Assembly (NCBI GenBank): GCA_963667605.2
Contig: CAXXUZ010000003.1
Location: 868,001-932,000 of the forward strand
Reading direction: 5' to 3'
Length of the DNA: 64,000 nucleotides
DNA from: JADLGL01 sp963667605
GTDB lineage: Bacteria; Pseudomonadota; Alphaproteobacteria; Rhizobiales; Kaistiaceae
The translations under genes were made by a program, and so were the position numbers. The notes beneath the pieces were generated by a model. It saw only the letters and a list, made by a program, of their open reading frames with translations. It did not search any database and was not told the DNA's origin. This document shows, piece after piece, positions 44,472 to 54,208 of the stretch. Numbering within the stretch: position 1 is the stretch's first letter; each line of letters opens with the position of its first letter.

Positions 44472-45237
44472 ATGCGCCCTTTGGTCAGCTTGGTTGCCAT
44501 CGTCGTTCTGGCGCTTGTGTCGTCTCCGACGTCGAGCCAGGATGTTGGACAGCCGGTTCCCGACCCGCCAGGTCCCGTAGCCGTATCCCCTCGTTGCGAC
44601 CCCTTGAGTGCCATTGGCATCGTGGTGTCCCGGACTCGCGACACGCTTTACTTCCGAAGTCCTGCGGGTCTCCAGGGCATCACACTCGAAGGAGCACCCC
44701 TTCATGAATGGGTGTTCAACCCGGTTGATGGCGACTACCACAGCGCGGCCTGGGTTGGTCAGGGAACCCACGAATTTCAGTACGATGGGAAATGCTATTG
44801 GGAGGCTACGCAAGGGGCACAAGGCCCGCCGACCGTTTTCGACCGTGTGTTTCCTGCCGATCAATCGAATCTGGATGTCGTGATTAATGAGCTCAACGCG
44901 ACCCAGGAATCGGGGTGGGTCCTTTTGGCACTAAGGAATGGCATCTATCGGTTTGGCGATTTGCTGATCAGGAATGACCGAGTCGTGGTGAGGGCCGAAA
45001 ACTCCCACATGGCCACCTTGAGCGGCGAGTGGAACCAGGCCACCGCCGCCACTGCGGGTGTTGTTTGGAATGGGGTCCTAAATTGGATTGAGGAGCCCGA
45101 TGACGTCTGGAGAACTGATTCCCCGCTGCCGATCACAATCAATCAAGTTCACGTCGAGATCGGTAATAATATAGAACGGCTGTCTGGGTCGCAAGCCGGA
45201 AACAGCTGTCTCCAGGACCCCAAATTCGACCAGCCTA
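44472..45237 (+). pseudogene. secreted parallel beta-helix protein, N-terminal part
   Basis: Start ATG 44472 with GGGGGAGG upstream; signal peptide PLVSLVAIVVLALVSSPTSS. The mature chain has strand-turn repeats (DVVINELNATQESGWVLLALRNGIYRFGDLLIRNDRVVVRAEN) leading into a WNGVLNWIEEPDDVWRTDSPLPITINQVHVEIG insertion, as in polysaccharide-lyase-like right-handed beta-helices. Coding sense stops at IS630 copy 5 after CLQDPKFDQP. The likely continuation lies at 49506-51220. Confidence 0.78.
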
Positions 45238-46314
45238 GTGGATGGAATCTAACGCTTGATGCCCGCATCTGACAGCGGCGATGATTTCGTCGGGATCCTT
45301 TGTCCAGATGAAGGGCTGCGGATCGTTGTTGGTGTGTTCGAGGAGGCGGTTGATGGTGGCCTGGAGATCGACGATCGAGTGGAAGACGCCGCGCTTGAGA
45401 CGTTGCTTTGCGAGCTTTGCGAAGAAACCTTCGACGGCGTTGAGCCAGGAGCAGGATGTTGGGGTGAAGTGGAAGAAAAAGCGCGGATGGCACGTAAGCC
45501 ACCCGCGGACCTTGGGATGCTTGTGGGCGGCGTAGTTGTCGAGGATCACATGGACCAGCTTTCCCGCGGGCACGTCGGCCTCGATGGCGTTGAGGAAGCG
45601 AATGAACTCTTGGTGTCGATGGCGCTGCATGCACTGGCCGATGACACGCCCTTCGAGCACGTTCAGCGCGGCGAACAGCGTGGTCGTGCCGTGCCGCTTG
45701 TAGTCATGCGTCATCGTGCCCGCGCGTCCCGTCTTCATCGGCAGCCCGGGTTGGGTGCGGTCGAGCGCCTGGATCTGGCTCTTCTCGTCAACCGACAGGA
45801 CAACGGCGTGCGCCGGCGGATCGACATAAAGGCCGACGATGTCCCGCAGCTTGGGAATGAACTCCGGGTCACGCGACAGCTTGAACTGCCGGACCCGGTG
45901 GGGCTGAAGCCCGTGCGCCCGCCAGATGCGCTGTACCGCGCTGACGCTGATGCCGACCGTCTTGGCCATCGCCGGCGCCGTCCAATGTGTCGCCTCGTGG
46001 CGCGGCGCACTCAGCGTCAGCGCGACGACGCGGTCAGCGATTTCCCGGCCGAGCGGCGGAACGCGCGAGGGTCGCGTCTTGTCCCGCAGCAACCCCTCGA
46101 CACCCTCGTGCATGAAGCGCTCCTGCCAACGCCAAACCGCTGTCTTGCTCTTGCCGGTGCAGCGCATGATCTCGACCGTGCCGAGACCATCCCCGCTCAG
46201 AAGGACGATCCGTGCCCGCCACACGTGTTTCTGCCGGCTGTTCCGGTCCGCAACGACCGCTTCGAGACGAGCACGGTCGGCGGTACTCACATCGACGATG
46301 ATTCCTGGCCGCAT
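45235..46314 (-). CDS. IS630-family transposase, copy 5
   Basis: 359 residues. A mosaic of variable positions: MRCTGKS (as copy 3), KTGRAGT/INRLLE/AVRCGH (as copy 4), PDEI (as copy 6) and LTCHPR (as copies 1 and 2). Confidence 0.95.
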   Translation of the reverse strand: MRPGIIVDVSTADRARLEAVVADRNSRQKHVWRARIVLLSGDGLGTVEIMRCTGKSKTAVWRWQERFMHEGVEGLLRDKTRPSRVPPLGREIADRVVALTLSAPRHEATHWTAPAMAKTVGISVSAVQRIWRAHGLQPHRVRQFKLSRDPEFIPKLRDIVGLYVDPPAHAVVLSVDEKSQIQALDRTQPGLPMKTGRAGTMTHDYKRHGTTTLFAALNVLEGRVIGQCMQRHRHQEFIRFLNAIEADVPAGKLVHVILDNYAAHKHPKVRGWLTCHPRFFFHFTPTSCSWLNAVEGFFAKLAKQRLKRGVFHSIVDLQATINRLLEHTNNDPQPFIWTKDPDEIIAAVRCGHQALDSIH

Positions 46315-46383
46315 GCGCCAGACTCGCACACGACGTGCCCGGCGAGAATCCCTCGCGGGATTCAAACGTCAAATTTTATCCAC
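45238..46383 (-). mobile_element. IS630-family insertion sequence, copy 5
   Basis: 1146 bp in CTAG. Its left flank is the beta-helix gene, its right flank a non-coding piece with no beta-helix similarity. Same orientation as copy 6. Confidence 0.95.
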
Positions 46384-46473
46384 TAGGGCAACGCTGAACC
46401 AACTCTCATCACTGGACTGGGCGAGCAAAAACCGCCGAAGCCGGACCTGGCTCAAGGCCGTCGCCAGCGTGAT

Positions 46474-47175
46474 CTAGTTGGAGTGGGTGGCCAACCACCT
46501 CCAAGCCAAACGCCGGCCCTCGCCAATCTTGTCGCCGGCCATCTGTGATTCCAGGTCGTCCAAGGCCTTCTGAGCGCCACGGTTGCCGTTGACCGATGCG
46601 ATGACGAGCCACATGTCGGCAAGGACAAGATCCACCGGTAGGCCGCGACCGGCGGCATACATGACGCCGAGATTGAATTGGGCGTAAACGTCGCCCTGCT
46701 CCGCCGCCAAGCCGTACCACCGCGCCGCCTCGGAATAATTTAGCGGCACGCCTCGGCCGTTGGCGTAAAGAACAGCGAGGTTCCGCTGCGCATTAACATC
46801 GCCTTGCGCGGAAGCAAGGCGGTACAATCGGGCTGCCTCGGCATAGTCTTGTGGCCCGCTGCGCCCGTTGGCATACATCCCAGCAAGGTTGTACTGGGCG
46901 CGAACATGACCATTCTCGACGGCCAATCGATACCAGAAAACCGCCTCCGCGAAGTCGGGCGGTTCACCGAGACCGATGTGGTGAATGAGACCCAAAGTGA
47001 ATTGGGCTTCGGCATCGCCCTGATCGGCGCAGGGCCTCAGAAGTTCGGTTGCCCTGGCATGGTCGGCGGCCTCGATGGCGGCTTCAGCTGCCTGCGGGTC
47101 ACAGTTGGGCTGGGCCGCCGCCGCGTCGACGAGGGCAATGGCGATCGCTGATGTCACTGCCGCCAGCTTGAGCAT
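46474..47175 (-). CDS. secreted Sel1-repeat (TPR-like) protein
   Basis: 233 residues from the ATG at 47175 (MLKLAAVTSAIAIALVDAAAAQPNC, signal peptide). Four to five Sel1-like repeats follow, e.g. AEAQFTLGLIHHIGLGEPPDFAEAVFWYRLAVENGH and VNAQRNLAVLYANGRGVPLNYSEAARWYGLAAEQGD. Such solenoids mediate protein contacts in the periplasm or in signalling. It is cargo between IS630 copies 5 and 6. Longer upstream starts are possible but would hide the signal peptide. Confidence 0.85.
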   Translation of the reverse strand: MLKLAAVTSAIAIALVDAAAAQPNCDPQAAEAAIEAADHARATELLRPCADQGDAEAQFTLGLIHHIGLGEPPDFAEAVFWYRLAVENGHVRAQYNLAGMYANGRSGPQDYAEAARLYRLASAQGDVNAQRNLAVLYANGRGVPLNYSEAARWYGLAAEQGDVYAQFNLGVMYAAGRGLPVDLVLADMWLVIASVNGNRGAQKALDDLESQMAGDKIGEGRRLAWRWLATHSN

Positions 47176-47343
47176 TAGAGCAGCCTTTCCGATCGTTGCG
47201 TTGAGCGTTAAAACATTTCGCGGCCGAGCGGCCAACCCACAAGCTCGATTGCAGCCCATACTCTCCGTTCGGAGTTTTCTAGGATTGGTGTCTATATGGA
47301 ACAGCAGCATTCTGTCTGCAGCGCTCGGTCATCATGAATGCAA

Positions 47344-47799
47344 ATGACTCAGTCCGAGACCTTTCCCGAATTCCGACCAAAGCGACACCAAGATTTCCTA
47401 GATGGGTGGGGTCGGCGCTTCTCTGGCGGCGATGTTGCCTCGCTGTTTATGGCAATCAAAGCCTGCCTTCTTTGGAAAATTCCGGTCTCCGGTTGGGTGA
47501 TCGACGCCCTCTCTAGTGAAACCGACCGAGTCATAAGACTGGTGGTCGCTTCTAGATTGACAGCGCTTCGTGAAAGAGGGGGGAAACGTTTAGAAGTCTG
47601 GGCAAGGGTTCTCGAACTGAGGGCCCGTGGGGCCAAGCCCCGCAACATCTTCCGCTCGGTTGGTGGGGAATGTGGGGTCAGCAACGCCACAGCGAAACAC
47701 TACTTCGATGATGTCCAAGAGGCGCTCAGGATTCCCGCGGGGCTTGAGTATTTTCAAGAAAGATCGCGGGAAGCGTCCCCAGCCTCCGAGAGTGCCTAA
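47344..47799 (+). CDS. hypothetical protein, possible HTH
   Basis: 151 residues from the ATG at 47344 (a start two codons earlier is also open). ASRLTALRERGGKRLEVWARVLELRARGAKPRNIFRSVGGECGVSNATAKHYFDDVQEAL has the spacing of a helix-turn-helix (GVSNATAKHYFDD). Divergent from the Sel1 gene, inside the IS630-bounded segment. Not otherwise recognised. Confidence 0.5.
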   Translation: MTQSETFPEFRPKRHQDFLDGWGRRFSGGDVASLFMAIKACLLWKIPVSGWVIDALSSETDRVIRLVVASRLTALRERGGKRLEVWARVLELRARGAKPRNIFRSVGGECGVSNATAKHYFDDVQEALRIPAGLEYFQERSREASPASESA

Positions 47800-47874
47800 A
47801 AATCAGGCCTGGGAAGCCGCTCAGGACGCCGGGGTCGTCTCCGATAGTGGCAATGGCAGAGAATAGTGAGTTCT

Positions 47875-48254
47875 TCACGGTTCGTGCTCCCGTGCTGCCG
47901 CCCAAGCAGAGCACGCGCCGAGCGTCCTTGACGTCGTGCCATCGGAGATGAGCCGCACCGTCAGGCCTGCGCTCACGAAACCACAACGCCGTTCATGGCA
48001 AATATCGGCCAGCGGCCCCACCGACGTCTGCGACGAGCCCTCGTGCCAACGGCAAGAATGCGTCGCCGAGCTGATTCCCGCTTTGATAGATAGCCAGCGA
48101 TTGAACGTAGAACAAATATCCGTGTCTTCGGTGACCATGATCTGGAGTGCCGATCCGCCCCGCTCCTCCTTGCGAACAAACTGGCTGTCGACGAGCCGAT
48201 CCTCACCGTCATCGTTGCCCGCCACCATATTAACCAGGCCAGACAGCTGGTTTG
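47875..48254 (-). pseudogene. unidentified coding remnant
   Basis: The minus strand reads ANQLSGLVNMVAGNDDGEDRLVDSQFVRKEERGGSALQIMVTEDTDICSTFNRWL and on to a stop at 47875. It has protein-like composition but no start of its own: it emerges from the IS3-like end at 48255. Likely the 3' part of a gene cut by that element. Family not recognised. Confidence 0.4.
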
Positions 48255-48318
48255 CGCCCGCCGTCAGCGCCCTTGGGACGATGGTGGTGAGTGAATAAGA
48301 GAGTATTTCTGGCTCATC
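48255..48318 (+). mobile_element. diverged IS3-family left-end remnant
   Basis: Aligned by eye with the left end of IS3 copy B (27541-27605), 52 of 64 positions match with one gap, including TCAGCGCCC, TGGGAC, AAGAGAG and TTTCTGGCTCATC. The interior should lie to the right, but after about 40 bp the sequence meets IS630 copy 6. It is an older relative of copies A and B. Confidence 0.6.
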
Positions 48319-48356
48319 GTAACACCTGGCTCTTCGACCGCGGTGCTTCCGAGGAC

Positions 48357-49436
48357 CTAGTGGATGGAATCTAACGCTTGGTGCCCGTGTCTGACAGCGG
48401 CGATGATTTCGTCGGGATCCTTTGTCCAGATGAAGGGCTGCGGATCGTTGTTGGTGTGTTCGAGGAAGCGGTTGATGGTGGCCTGGAGATCGACGATCGA
48501 GTGGAAGACGCCGCGCTTGAGACGTTGCTTTGCGAGCTTTGCGAAGAAACCTTCGACGGCGTTGAGCCAGGAGCAGGATGTTGGGGTGAAGTGGAAGAAA
48601 AAGCGCGGATGGCGCGTAAGCCACCCGCGGACCTTGGGATGCTTGTGGGCGGCGTAGTTGTCGAGGATCACATGGACCAGCTTTCCCGCGGGCACGTCGG
48701 CCTCGATGGCGTTGAGGAAGCGAATGAACTCTTGGTGTCGATGGCGCTGCATGCACTGGCCGATGACACGCCCTTCGAGCACGTTCAGCGCGGCGAACAG
48801 CGTGGTCGTGCCGTGCCGCTTGTAGTCATGCGTCATCGTGCCCGCGCATCCCGTCTTCATCGGCAGCCCGGGTTGGGTGCGGTCGAGCGCCTGGATCTGG
48901 CTCTTCTCGTCAACCGACAGGACAACGGCGTGCGCCGGCGGATCGACATAAAGGCCGACGATGTCCCGCAGCTTGGGAATGAACTCCGGGTCACGCGACA
49001 GCTTGAACTGCCGGACCCGGTGGGGCTGAAGCCCGTGCGCCCGCCAGATGCGCTGTACCGCGCTGACGCTGATGCCGACCGTCTTGGCCATCGCCGGCGC
49101 CGTCCAATGTGTCGCCTCGTGGCGCGGCGCACTCAGCGTCAGCGCGACGACGCGGTCAGCGATTTCCCGGCCGAGCGGCGGAACGCGCGAGGGTCGCGTC
49201 TTGTCCCGCAGCAACCCCTCGACACCCTCGTGCATGAAGCGCTCCTGCCAACGCCAAACCGCTGTCTTGCTCTTGCCGGTGCGGCGCATGATCTCGACCG
49301 TGCCGAGACCATCCCCGCTCAGAAGGACGATCCGTGCCCGCCACACGTGTTTCTGCCGGCTGTTCCGGTCCGCAACGACCGCTTCGAGACGAGCACGGTC
49401 GGCGGTACTCACATCGACGATGATTCCTGGCCGCAT
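48357..49436 (-). CDS. IS630-family transposase, copy 6
   Basis: 359 residues. Variable positions: MRRTGKS, KTGCAGT, VIGQCMQ, LTRHPR, PDEI (as copy 5) and AVRHGH (unique His). Confidence 0.95.
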   Translation of the reverse strand: MRPGIIVDVSTADRARLEAVVADRNSRQKHVWRARIVLLSGDGLGTVEIMRRTGKSKTAVWRWQERFMHEGVEGLLRDKTRPSRVPPLGREIADRVVALTLSAPRHEATHWTAPAMAKTVGISVSAVQRIWRAHGLQPHRVRQFKLSRDPEFIPKLRDIVGLYVDPPAHAVVLSVDEKSQIQALDRTQPGLPMKTGCAGTMTHDYKRHGTTTLFAALNVLEGRVIGQCMQRHRHQEFIRFLNAIEADVPAGKLVHVILDNYAAHKHPKVRGWLTRHPRFFFHFTPTSCSWLNAVEGFFAKLAKQRLKRGVFHSIVDLQATINRFLEHTNNDPQPFIWTKDPDEIIAAVRHGHQALDSIH

Positions 49437-49505
49437 GCGCCAGACTCGCACACGACGTGCCCGGCGAGAATCCCTCGCGGGATTCAAACGCCAAATTTTA
49501 TCCAC
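48360..49505 (-). mobile_element. IS630-family insertion sequence, copy 6
   Basis: 1146 bp in CTAG. Left flank: the IS3-like remnant. Right flank: the beta-helix gene. It forms the right boundary of the composite-like segment. Confidence 0.95.
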
Positions 49506-51220
49506 TAGGACACGACGAGGTTCTGTGCCTCACAGTGGACCTACAGGACCCATTTAACGACATTCTCTCCGACCGTTGGGCAGCAGAATCGTTGGCCGCA
49601 TCAGAGGGGATAGGCGGATGGTATCGAGATGCCCCAAGTGAAACTGGGCCCGGAACTCTGTACATCAAACTGCCGAGTGGCGGCGATCCGAATGGCCTTG
49701 TTCATCTGGCCGGCAACTACGATCTTGCCATTGAATTCATCGGTTCCGATATTTGGGTAGAGGGCCTGAATGTAGAGTATTACGATGGTGTACCCGGTCC
49801 GAGTACACATTATGACCAATCGACAACCAGTGGATTTAAGTTCACCGGCGACAACATCACTGTCCGAAATAACACTTTTCGCTATTTGCGGACAAATGCC
49901 ATCAATATCTCGGGAGTGCTGGCTGATCCAGATCCAGACGAGGGGCCGCCATTGCCATCGAACCCGGTCGAGAACGTTCTAATCGAACACAATAGGTTCC
50001 TCGACGGTCAAACCTACATGAGCTATCGTCAGACGAGGAACGGCGGCGGTGGAACTCCAGGCCGCGATGTTCCGGGCAGCGATGGTCCCCTTGGTATTGA
50101 TGGAATACTGCTGGTCGGTGAACGCCGCGTCATGGGCGAGGACGAGAACCCCCTAGAAGACGAGGAGGCAAAGGAAGTATTTGTAGATGATACCAGGCAA
50201 AGCCCCTCGAACTTGGTGGAAGGCGGTTGCTTCGACGCCCAGGACAACCCCGTTGATGAACCCAGCACCGATGGTATAGTTGGCAACGACGGAATAGGGG
50301 GCACTAGCCACAAGCCCTCCGGGCATATCTTACTTAACGTCGTAAATAATGCGACGGTGCGCTACAATTATCACGATTATAATTTGTATGGGCTATTGAT
50401 TGCTGGGGGCACATCTATAGATGTATACCGCAATTTCTATAGGAGAGTGAGAAACGTTCCAGTCATTATAAAAGATACCGACAATGCCGGACACGATGAG
50501 CGTATCGGAAATGGCATAACAGGTTGGGACAACATCTTTCAGGATGTGGGCTGGTCTATTCCCAGCAACGAGGCTACTGCACAAACCGGTCCTGTCTATT
50601 GGATCAACAACATCGTTCAAAATTTCGGTTCGCCTGGATCTATTCGTCTTTCTGGGTGGCCGGAAGCAGGGATCCCAAATCAGTCAATACTTGCGTCCCA
50701 TGCAAATAGATATGGCGGCAGCTGTCCGAAACACCTGCCTTCATGCTTGCTTGGGATCCAGCGCGTGTACGACAATCTGATCGCGTCATGCGAGGAGCAC
50801 CCTGAATTCGGCTCCTACCACGGTTGGAATACACCTGGAAAAGACTTTCACCACGGCAGCGCATTTTTCAACAATGTCTGGATCCTGCCCAATGTGCTTC
50901 CTGGGTCAAGGAACGTGATCTGGGGAGCCCACTCCGGCGGTCCCGGAGGTGTTGTAAGCATCGCCACCGCTGCCCGATGGGATTACAACCAATATTTTAT
51001 GGATCCCGGTGACAATGAGCGGTTCGTCAAGGGCGCGTTTTGGACCCTGGAATTCGTGCGGACGAACGTTGAGGATCAGACAAACGGCCAGCACACATTT
51101 GAACCCCACGGCGCCTATTCAGATCCCGGTTGGACCTGCGGCCTGACCATCAGTAACCCTCTTCCAGAGAAAATGACGATTGACGGGGTCACGGACAACC
51201 TGATCCTGTTCCCACCGTAG
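49506..51220 (+). pseudogene. secreted parallel beta-helix protein, C-terminal part
   Basis: About 570 codons follow the IS630 copy 6 end without a start of their own: VDLQDPFNDILSDRWAAESLA, then beta-helix rungs LAIEFIGSDIWVEGLNVEYYDG, SGFKFTGDNITVRNNTFRYLRTNAINISG and VENVLIEHNRFLDG. Further on come NNATVRYNYHDYNLYGLLIAGG and CGLTISNPLPEKMTIDG. Content and order fit the end of the protein started at 44472, giving roughly 820 residues before the split. Substrate unknown; right-handed beta-helices often bind or cleave polysaccharide. Confidence 0.75.
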
Positions 51221-51287
51221 CGTAGCGACCGCTGCTGGGTCTCTCGGCAGCGGCGGCGCGGTGGCCTCACCCTGAACGGGAGTTGTC

Positions 51288-52250
51288 TTGGACGTGAAGG
51301 TCATCCGAGCCGCTCTGCTCACGCCAGCGGCGGCCGCGCTGTTCTCAATCGGGCTGTCGTCAGCGAGCGCCCAGCCGATAAGCCTCTCCGGTGACTGTCT
51401 GCCGCTCTCAACGGCGGCCACCGAGGATAGCTTTGCCCGCCACCTCTACGGCGGCTCGCCAGACGGCACCGATCCGCTCGCGAGGCGTGGCTACGTCTTA
51501 GCTTACGATGAGGCCAACCAGGTGGCGGCGTGGGCCGCATGGCACGCCGACCCGACCTACCGCATCGGTCCGCCGCGCAAAGGTGTTTGGAAGACCTACC
51601 GATCAGATCCGACGATCGAGGCAGCCCCGTCAAAGGCTGACTATAACGGATGGTCCGCTCAGCTGGATATCGAACGGGGGCACATGGTTCCGTTCTTCAT
51701 CAGCGGAGGTGACCGGGATGGCGATGGCCGTTTCGGCGTGCACCTAGGCACCGAAAATATCGACGATGTCGATGATGCCTGCACCGTCTATGAAATTAAC
51801 ATGATGTCCAATATCGCACCCCAGTTCGGCGACACCTTCAACGGAGCTACGGGTATTTGGTTTGCGCTGGAAACCGACGTGCGAGTATTGGTCGATGAGG
51901 GCAGGGATCTTCAGATCATCGCCGGGACAGTGTTCGCGTCGGAGCCAATTACTCGAATTGGCCCCATGGACGATCAGACGATCGGGATACCCCACGGCTA
52001 CTTCAAAATAGTCATCGATCCCGACACCCTGAGCGCAGTCGGCTTCCTGTTCGATCATGATACTGACCTAGCCGACGGCTGCGACATCAATGTCGTAATC
52101 TTTCCCTCGCAGTGCATCGTGACGATCGAGGAGATTGAAGCCGCGACGGGGCTAACCTTCTTCCCTGAGCTGACCGCGGCGCAGAATCAATTCCTGCGCG
52201 ATTCCAGCGCAAGCGAGACCTGGCTTCGCTGGCTCGGGATTATCGACTAG
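51288..52250 (+). CDS. secreted DNA/RNA non-specific endonuclease
   Basis: 320 residues from a TTG at 51288 (or GTG 51294); signal peptide LLTPAAAALFSIGLSSASA. The NUC1/Serratia nuclease fold is recognised by YNGWSAQLDIERGHMVPFFIS (the RGH catalytic motif) and YEINMMSNIAPQFGDTFNGATGIWFALETDVR (metal Asn region). LQIIAGTVFA then IPHGYFKIVIDP complete the core. It probably degrades extracellular nucleic acids. It is 67 bp after the beta-helix gene, same strand, as secreted cargo of the island. Confidence 0.88.
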   Translation: MDVKVIRAALLTPAAAALFSIGLSSASAQPISLSGDCLPLSTAATEDSFARHLYGGSPDGTDPLARRGYVLAYDEANQVAAWAAWHADPTYRIGPPRKGVWKTYRSDPTIEAAPSKADYNGWSAQLDIERGHMVPFFISGGDRDGDGRFGVHLGTENIDDVDDACTVYEINMMSNIAPQFGDTFNGATGIWFALETDVRVLVDEGRDLQIIAGTVFASEPITRIGPMDDQTIGIPHGYFKIVIDPDTLSAVGFLFDHDTDLADGCDINVVIFPSQCIVTIEEIEAATGLTFFPELTAAQNQFLRDSSASETWLRWLGIID

Positions 52251-52264
52251 CTCACACGACGCTC

Positions 52265-52495
52265 TCACGCACGCTGATCGTCGATGCTCCACCAAGTCGG
52301 AGCCACCACCGTCCGAGCCGTATCAACAGAGCCGCAGGCTGAACATCGGAGCGGTCGTCGGTCCGGTCCGGCCAGGAGCGCCCCAGGCGGTAGGGCTGCC
52401 AGATCGATTCCGGCGGTATGGCGGCAGGTGTTGCAGTTCGCCGTCAGTTGGTAGTCGCGCTCAATGAACTCTGCAGCGGTGGCGATCGTAATCAT
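52265..52495 (-). CDS. small zinc-ribbon protein
   Basis: 76 residues. FIERDYQLTANCNTCRHTAGIDL and PLRCSACGSVDTARTVV supply two CxxC knuckles 26 residues apart, a typical zinc ribbon. Common as a small accessory protein in alphaproteobacteria; function unknown. Convergent with the nuclease gene. Confidence 0.72.
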   Translation of the reverse strand: MITIATAAEFIERDYQLTANCNTCRHTAGIDLAALPPGALLAGPDRRPLRCSACGSVDTARTVVAPTWWSIDDQRA

Positions 52496-52627
52496 CGGCC
52501 GATCCTACTTCTCAATCCTTTCAAGATCACTCCGGGGACGATCCGGGTGGCTCAGGGAACGCCAAGGGCTACCAGCTCAGTCAATTCGATGATGTTTAGA
52601 CATTCGCGGCTGCGCAGGGTCAACGGA

Positions 52628-53433
52628 TCAGCGGTCGGACTGAAAAAATGTCGCAGCCCTGTCGTCGATCGGGAAGTAGCTCTCGATGCGGATGTCCTGG
52701 AGAGTGATATCGAACGGCGCGCCCAGGGTGGCGATGGTGGAGAACATCCCGAAGCTTACCGACCCTCTTGCGAAGGCGACCGTCAGCATGGGCTGGCGCC
52801 AATCGAGATCGGTCCGGCTCCGCCAGTTCTGCGGAATGCCGTCATAGCCGGTGAATTCCTCAAGCAGCGCCCGCAACGGATCGTCGGGCGCAGCCGCCAA
52901 CGCTTCGGCGCGCAATCGCCGCAGGAGGATAGCGGCCAAGTCATCCCAGTTCTCCATGGCCCCCCGGCATCCCTGCGGATGAAGGACACTGCGCAGCACG
53001 TTGCCGGCGATTGTCGGATCCGGAGCGCGTTCGGCGAACAGGAAGGCAATTAACCGCCGGGCGGCCCGGTTCGCCTGAACGATGTCGTACAGACGATCGA
53101 AGACAATGGCCGGGTAGGGCTCGTGAGCCACGAGGATTCTGGCAAGGGCCTCGCGGACCGGGGCCATTTCGGGAGCCTCCAGCGAAGTCCGCCGATATGT
53201 GGGCGCGAAACCGGCCGCCAGCAGTAGGTCGTTGCGGTCGCGCAAGGGACCGCGAGCGCTTCGCTCAGTGCGAAGATCATGACGCGGCTTGGATTGGCCA
53301 GGCCCGATTCGAGAAAACTGACATGGCGCTGCGAGACACCGGCCCGGCCGGCAAGCTGCAACTGGCTCATTCCGCTCGCCTGGCGCCAGCGACACAGCAG
53401 CGAGCCGAAGGTTACTTCGCTGGTTTGGGTCAT
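52628..53433 (-). pseudogene. XRE-family regulator with MmyB-like ligand domain, frameshifted
   Basis: From the ATG at 53433 the HTH reads FGSLLCRWRQASGMSQLQLAGRAGVSQRHVSFLESGLANPSRVMIFALSEALAVP. At about 53245 the coding sense moves to another frame, RDRNDLLLAAGFAPTYRRTSLEAPEMAPV. It then runs to 52628 through the MmyB-like domain (PAIVFDRLYDIVQANRAARRLIAFLF, ENWDDLAAILLRRLRAEAL). Adding one C in the CCTTGCGCG run would restore one 268-residue protein. Divergent from the membrane protein at 53553, its probable target. Confidence 0.82.
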
Positions 53434-53552
53434 CCTCATCGTCGGCCATTGTCGCGCTCCAACGAGGCGCCGACAATTACCACCCGCGTAATTGTTTGCC
53501 CTGCAAATCGCACCCATGTTGGCGAAAGTCATCATTGGAGACGGAATTTGAC

Positions 53553-53969
53553 ATGGACTACCAAACCACCAAACGGTTGGCCCTTCGCCGGGCGCTGGCG
53601 GCAAACGCTGCGTTCTCGGCTGTTAGCGGCCTAACGCTCCTTATTTTCAATGCGAACCTGGCCGCGCTCATTATCGACGCGTCCTCAATTTGGCCCTGGT
53701 TCGAACCGCGCGTCCTGTTGATGGTCGTCGGGGCCGGTCTGATGCTGTTCGCGGTCCTGCTCGCGGTCCTAGCAAGGCAAGCGATTCCGCCCTCGGTCTG
53801 GGTGCGCCAGGTCATCGTCGCCGATATCGGCTGGGCCGTGGCCAGCGCCGTTCTGGTGTTGGCGGCCCCTGGTGCCCTAACCGGCGCCGGGATCGCGGCG
53901 GTCGTCGCCGTCGCTGTGGTTGTTGCCGGTTTGGCGGGCCTGCAGTGGCAGAGGTTGGGATCGGCATAG
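53553..53969 (+). CDS. four-TM membrane protein
   Basis: 138 residues from the ATG at 53553 (MDYQTTKRLALRRALAAN). Four hydrophobic segments: AFSAVSGLTLLIFNANLAALI, RVLLMVVGAGLMLFAVLLAVLA, VIVADIGWAVASAVLVLAA and GIAAVVAVAVVVAGLAGLQW. It resembles small DoxX/integral membrane proteins often divergently paired with a MmyB-type XRE regulator. Function unknown. Confidence 0.75.
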   Translation: MDYQTTKRLALRRALAANAAFSAVSGLTLLIFNANLAALIIDASSIWPWFEPRVLLMVVGAGLMLFAVLLAVLARQAIPPSVWVRQVIVADIGWAVASAVLVLAAPGALTGAGIAAVVAVAVVVAGLAGLQWQRLGSA

Positions 53970-54208
53970 GCCAAAGGGGCCGATTGCACCGCCTCAAGGA
54001 GGCCGCTGAGCGCCGTTTCCCTGTTTCAGGGTCACCGTTGTCCCTGAATCCCTTCCCCCGACTCAGCGCCGCTGTGAGGGCGTCCATCGGCGCGTCGGCA
54101 GGAATTAACACACCGGTGTTGTTGTCATTCTCCGCGAACTGTTCTACAGTAATCAATGAGTTGTGATGTAGCCGAGTAATGAATTCGCATGAACACTGTT
54201 GAACGGCT

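Larger units (their letters stand above)
45238..49505. mobile_element. composite-transposon-like segment bounded by IS630 copies 5 and 6
   Basis: Two directly repeated IS630 copies flank 1976 bp holding a Sel1-repeat gene, a hypothetical gene and remnants. Both outer flanks encode parts of one beta-helix protein, so the unit appears to have entered that gene as a block. Joining the outer flanks at a single CTAG leaves a one-base frame offset. Confidence 0.6.
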
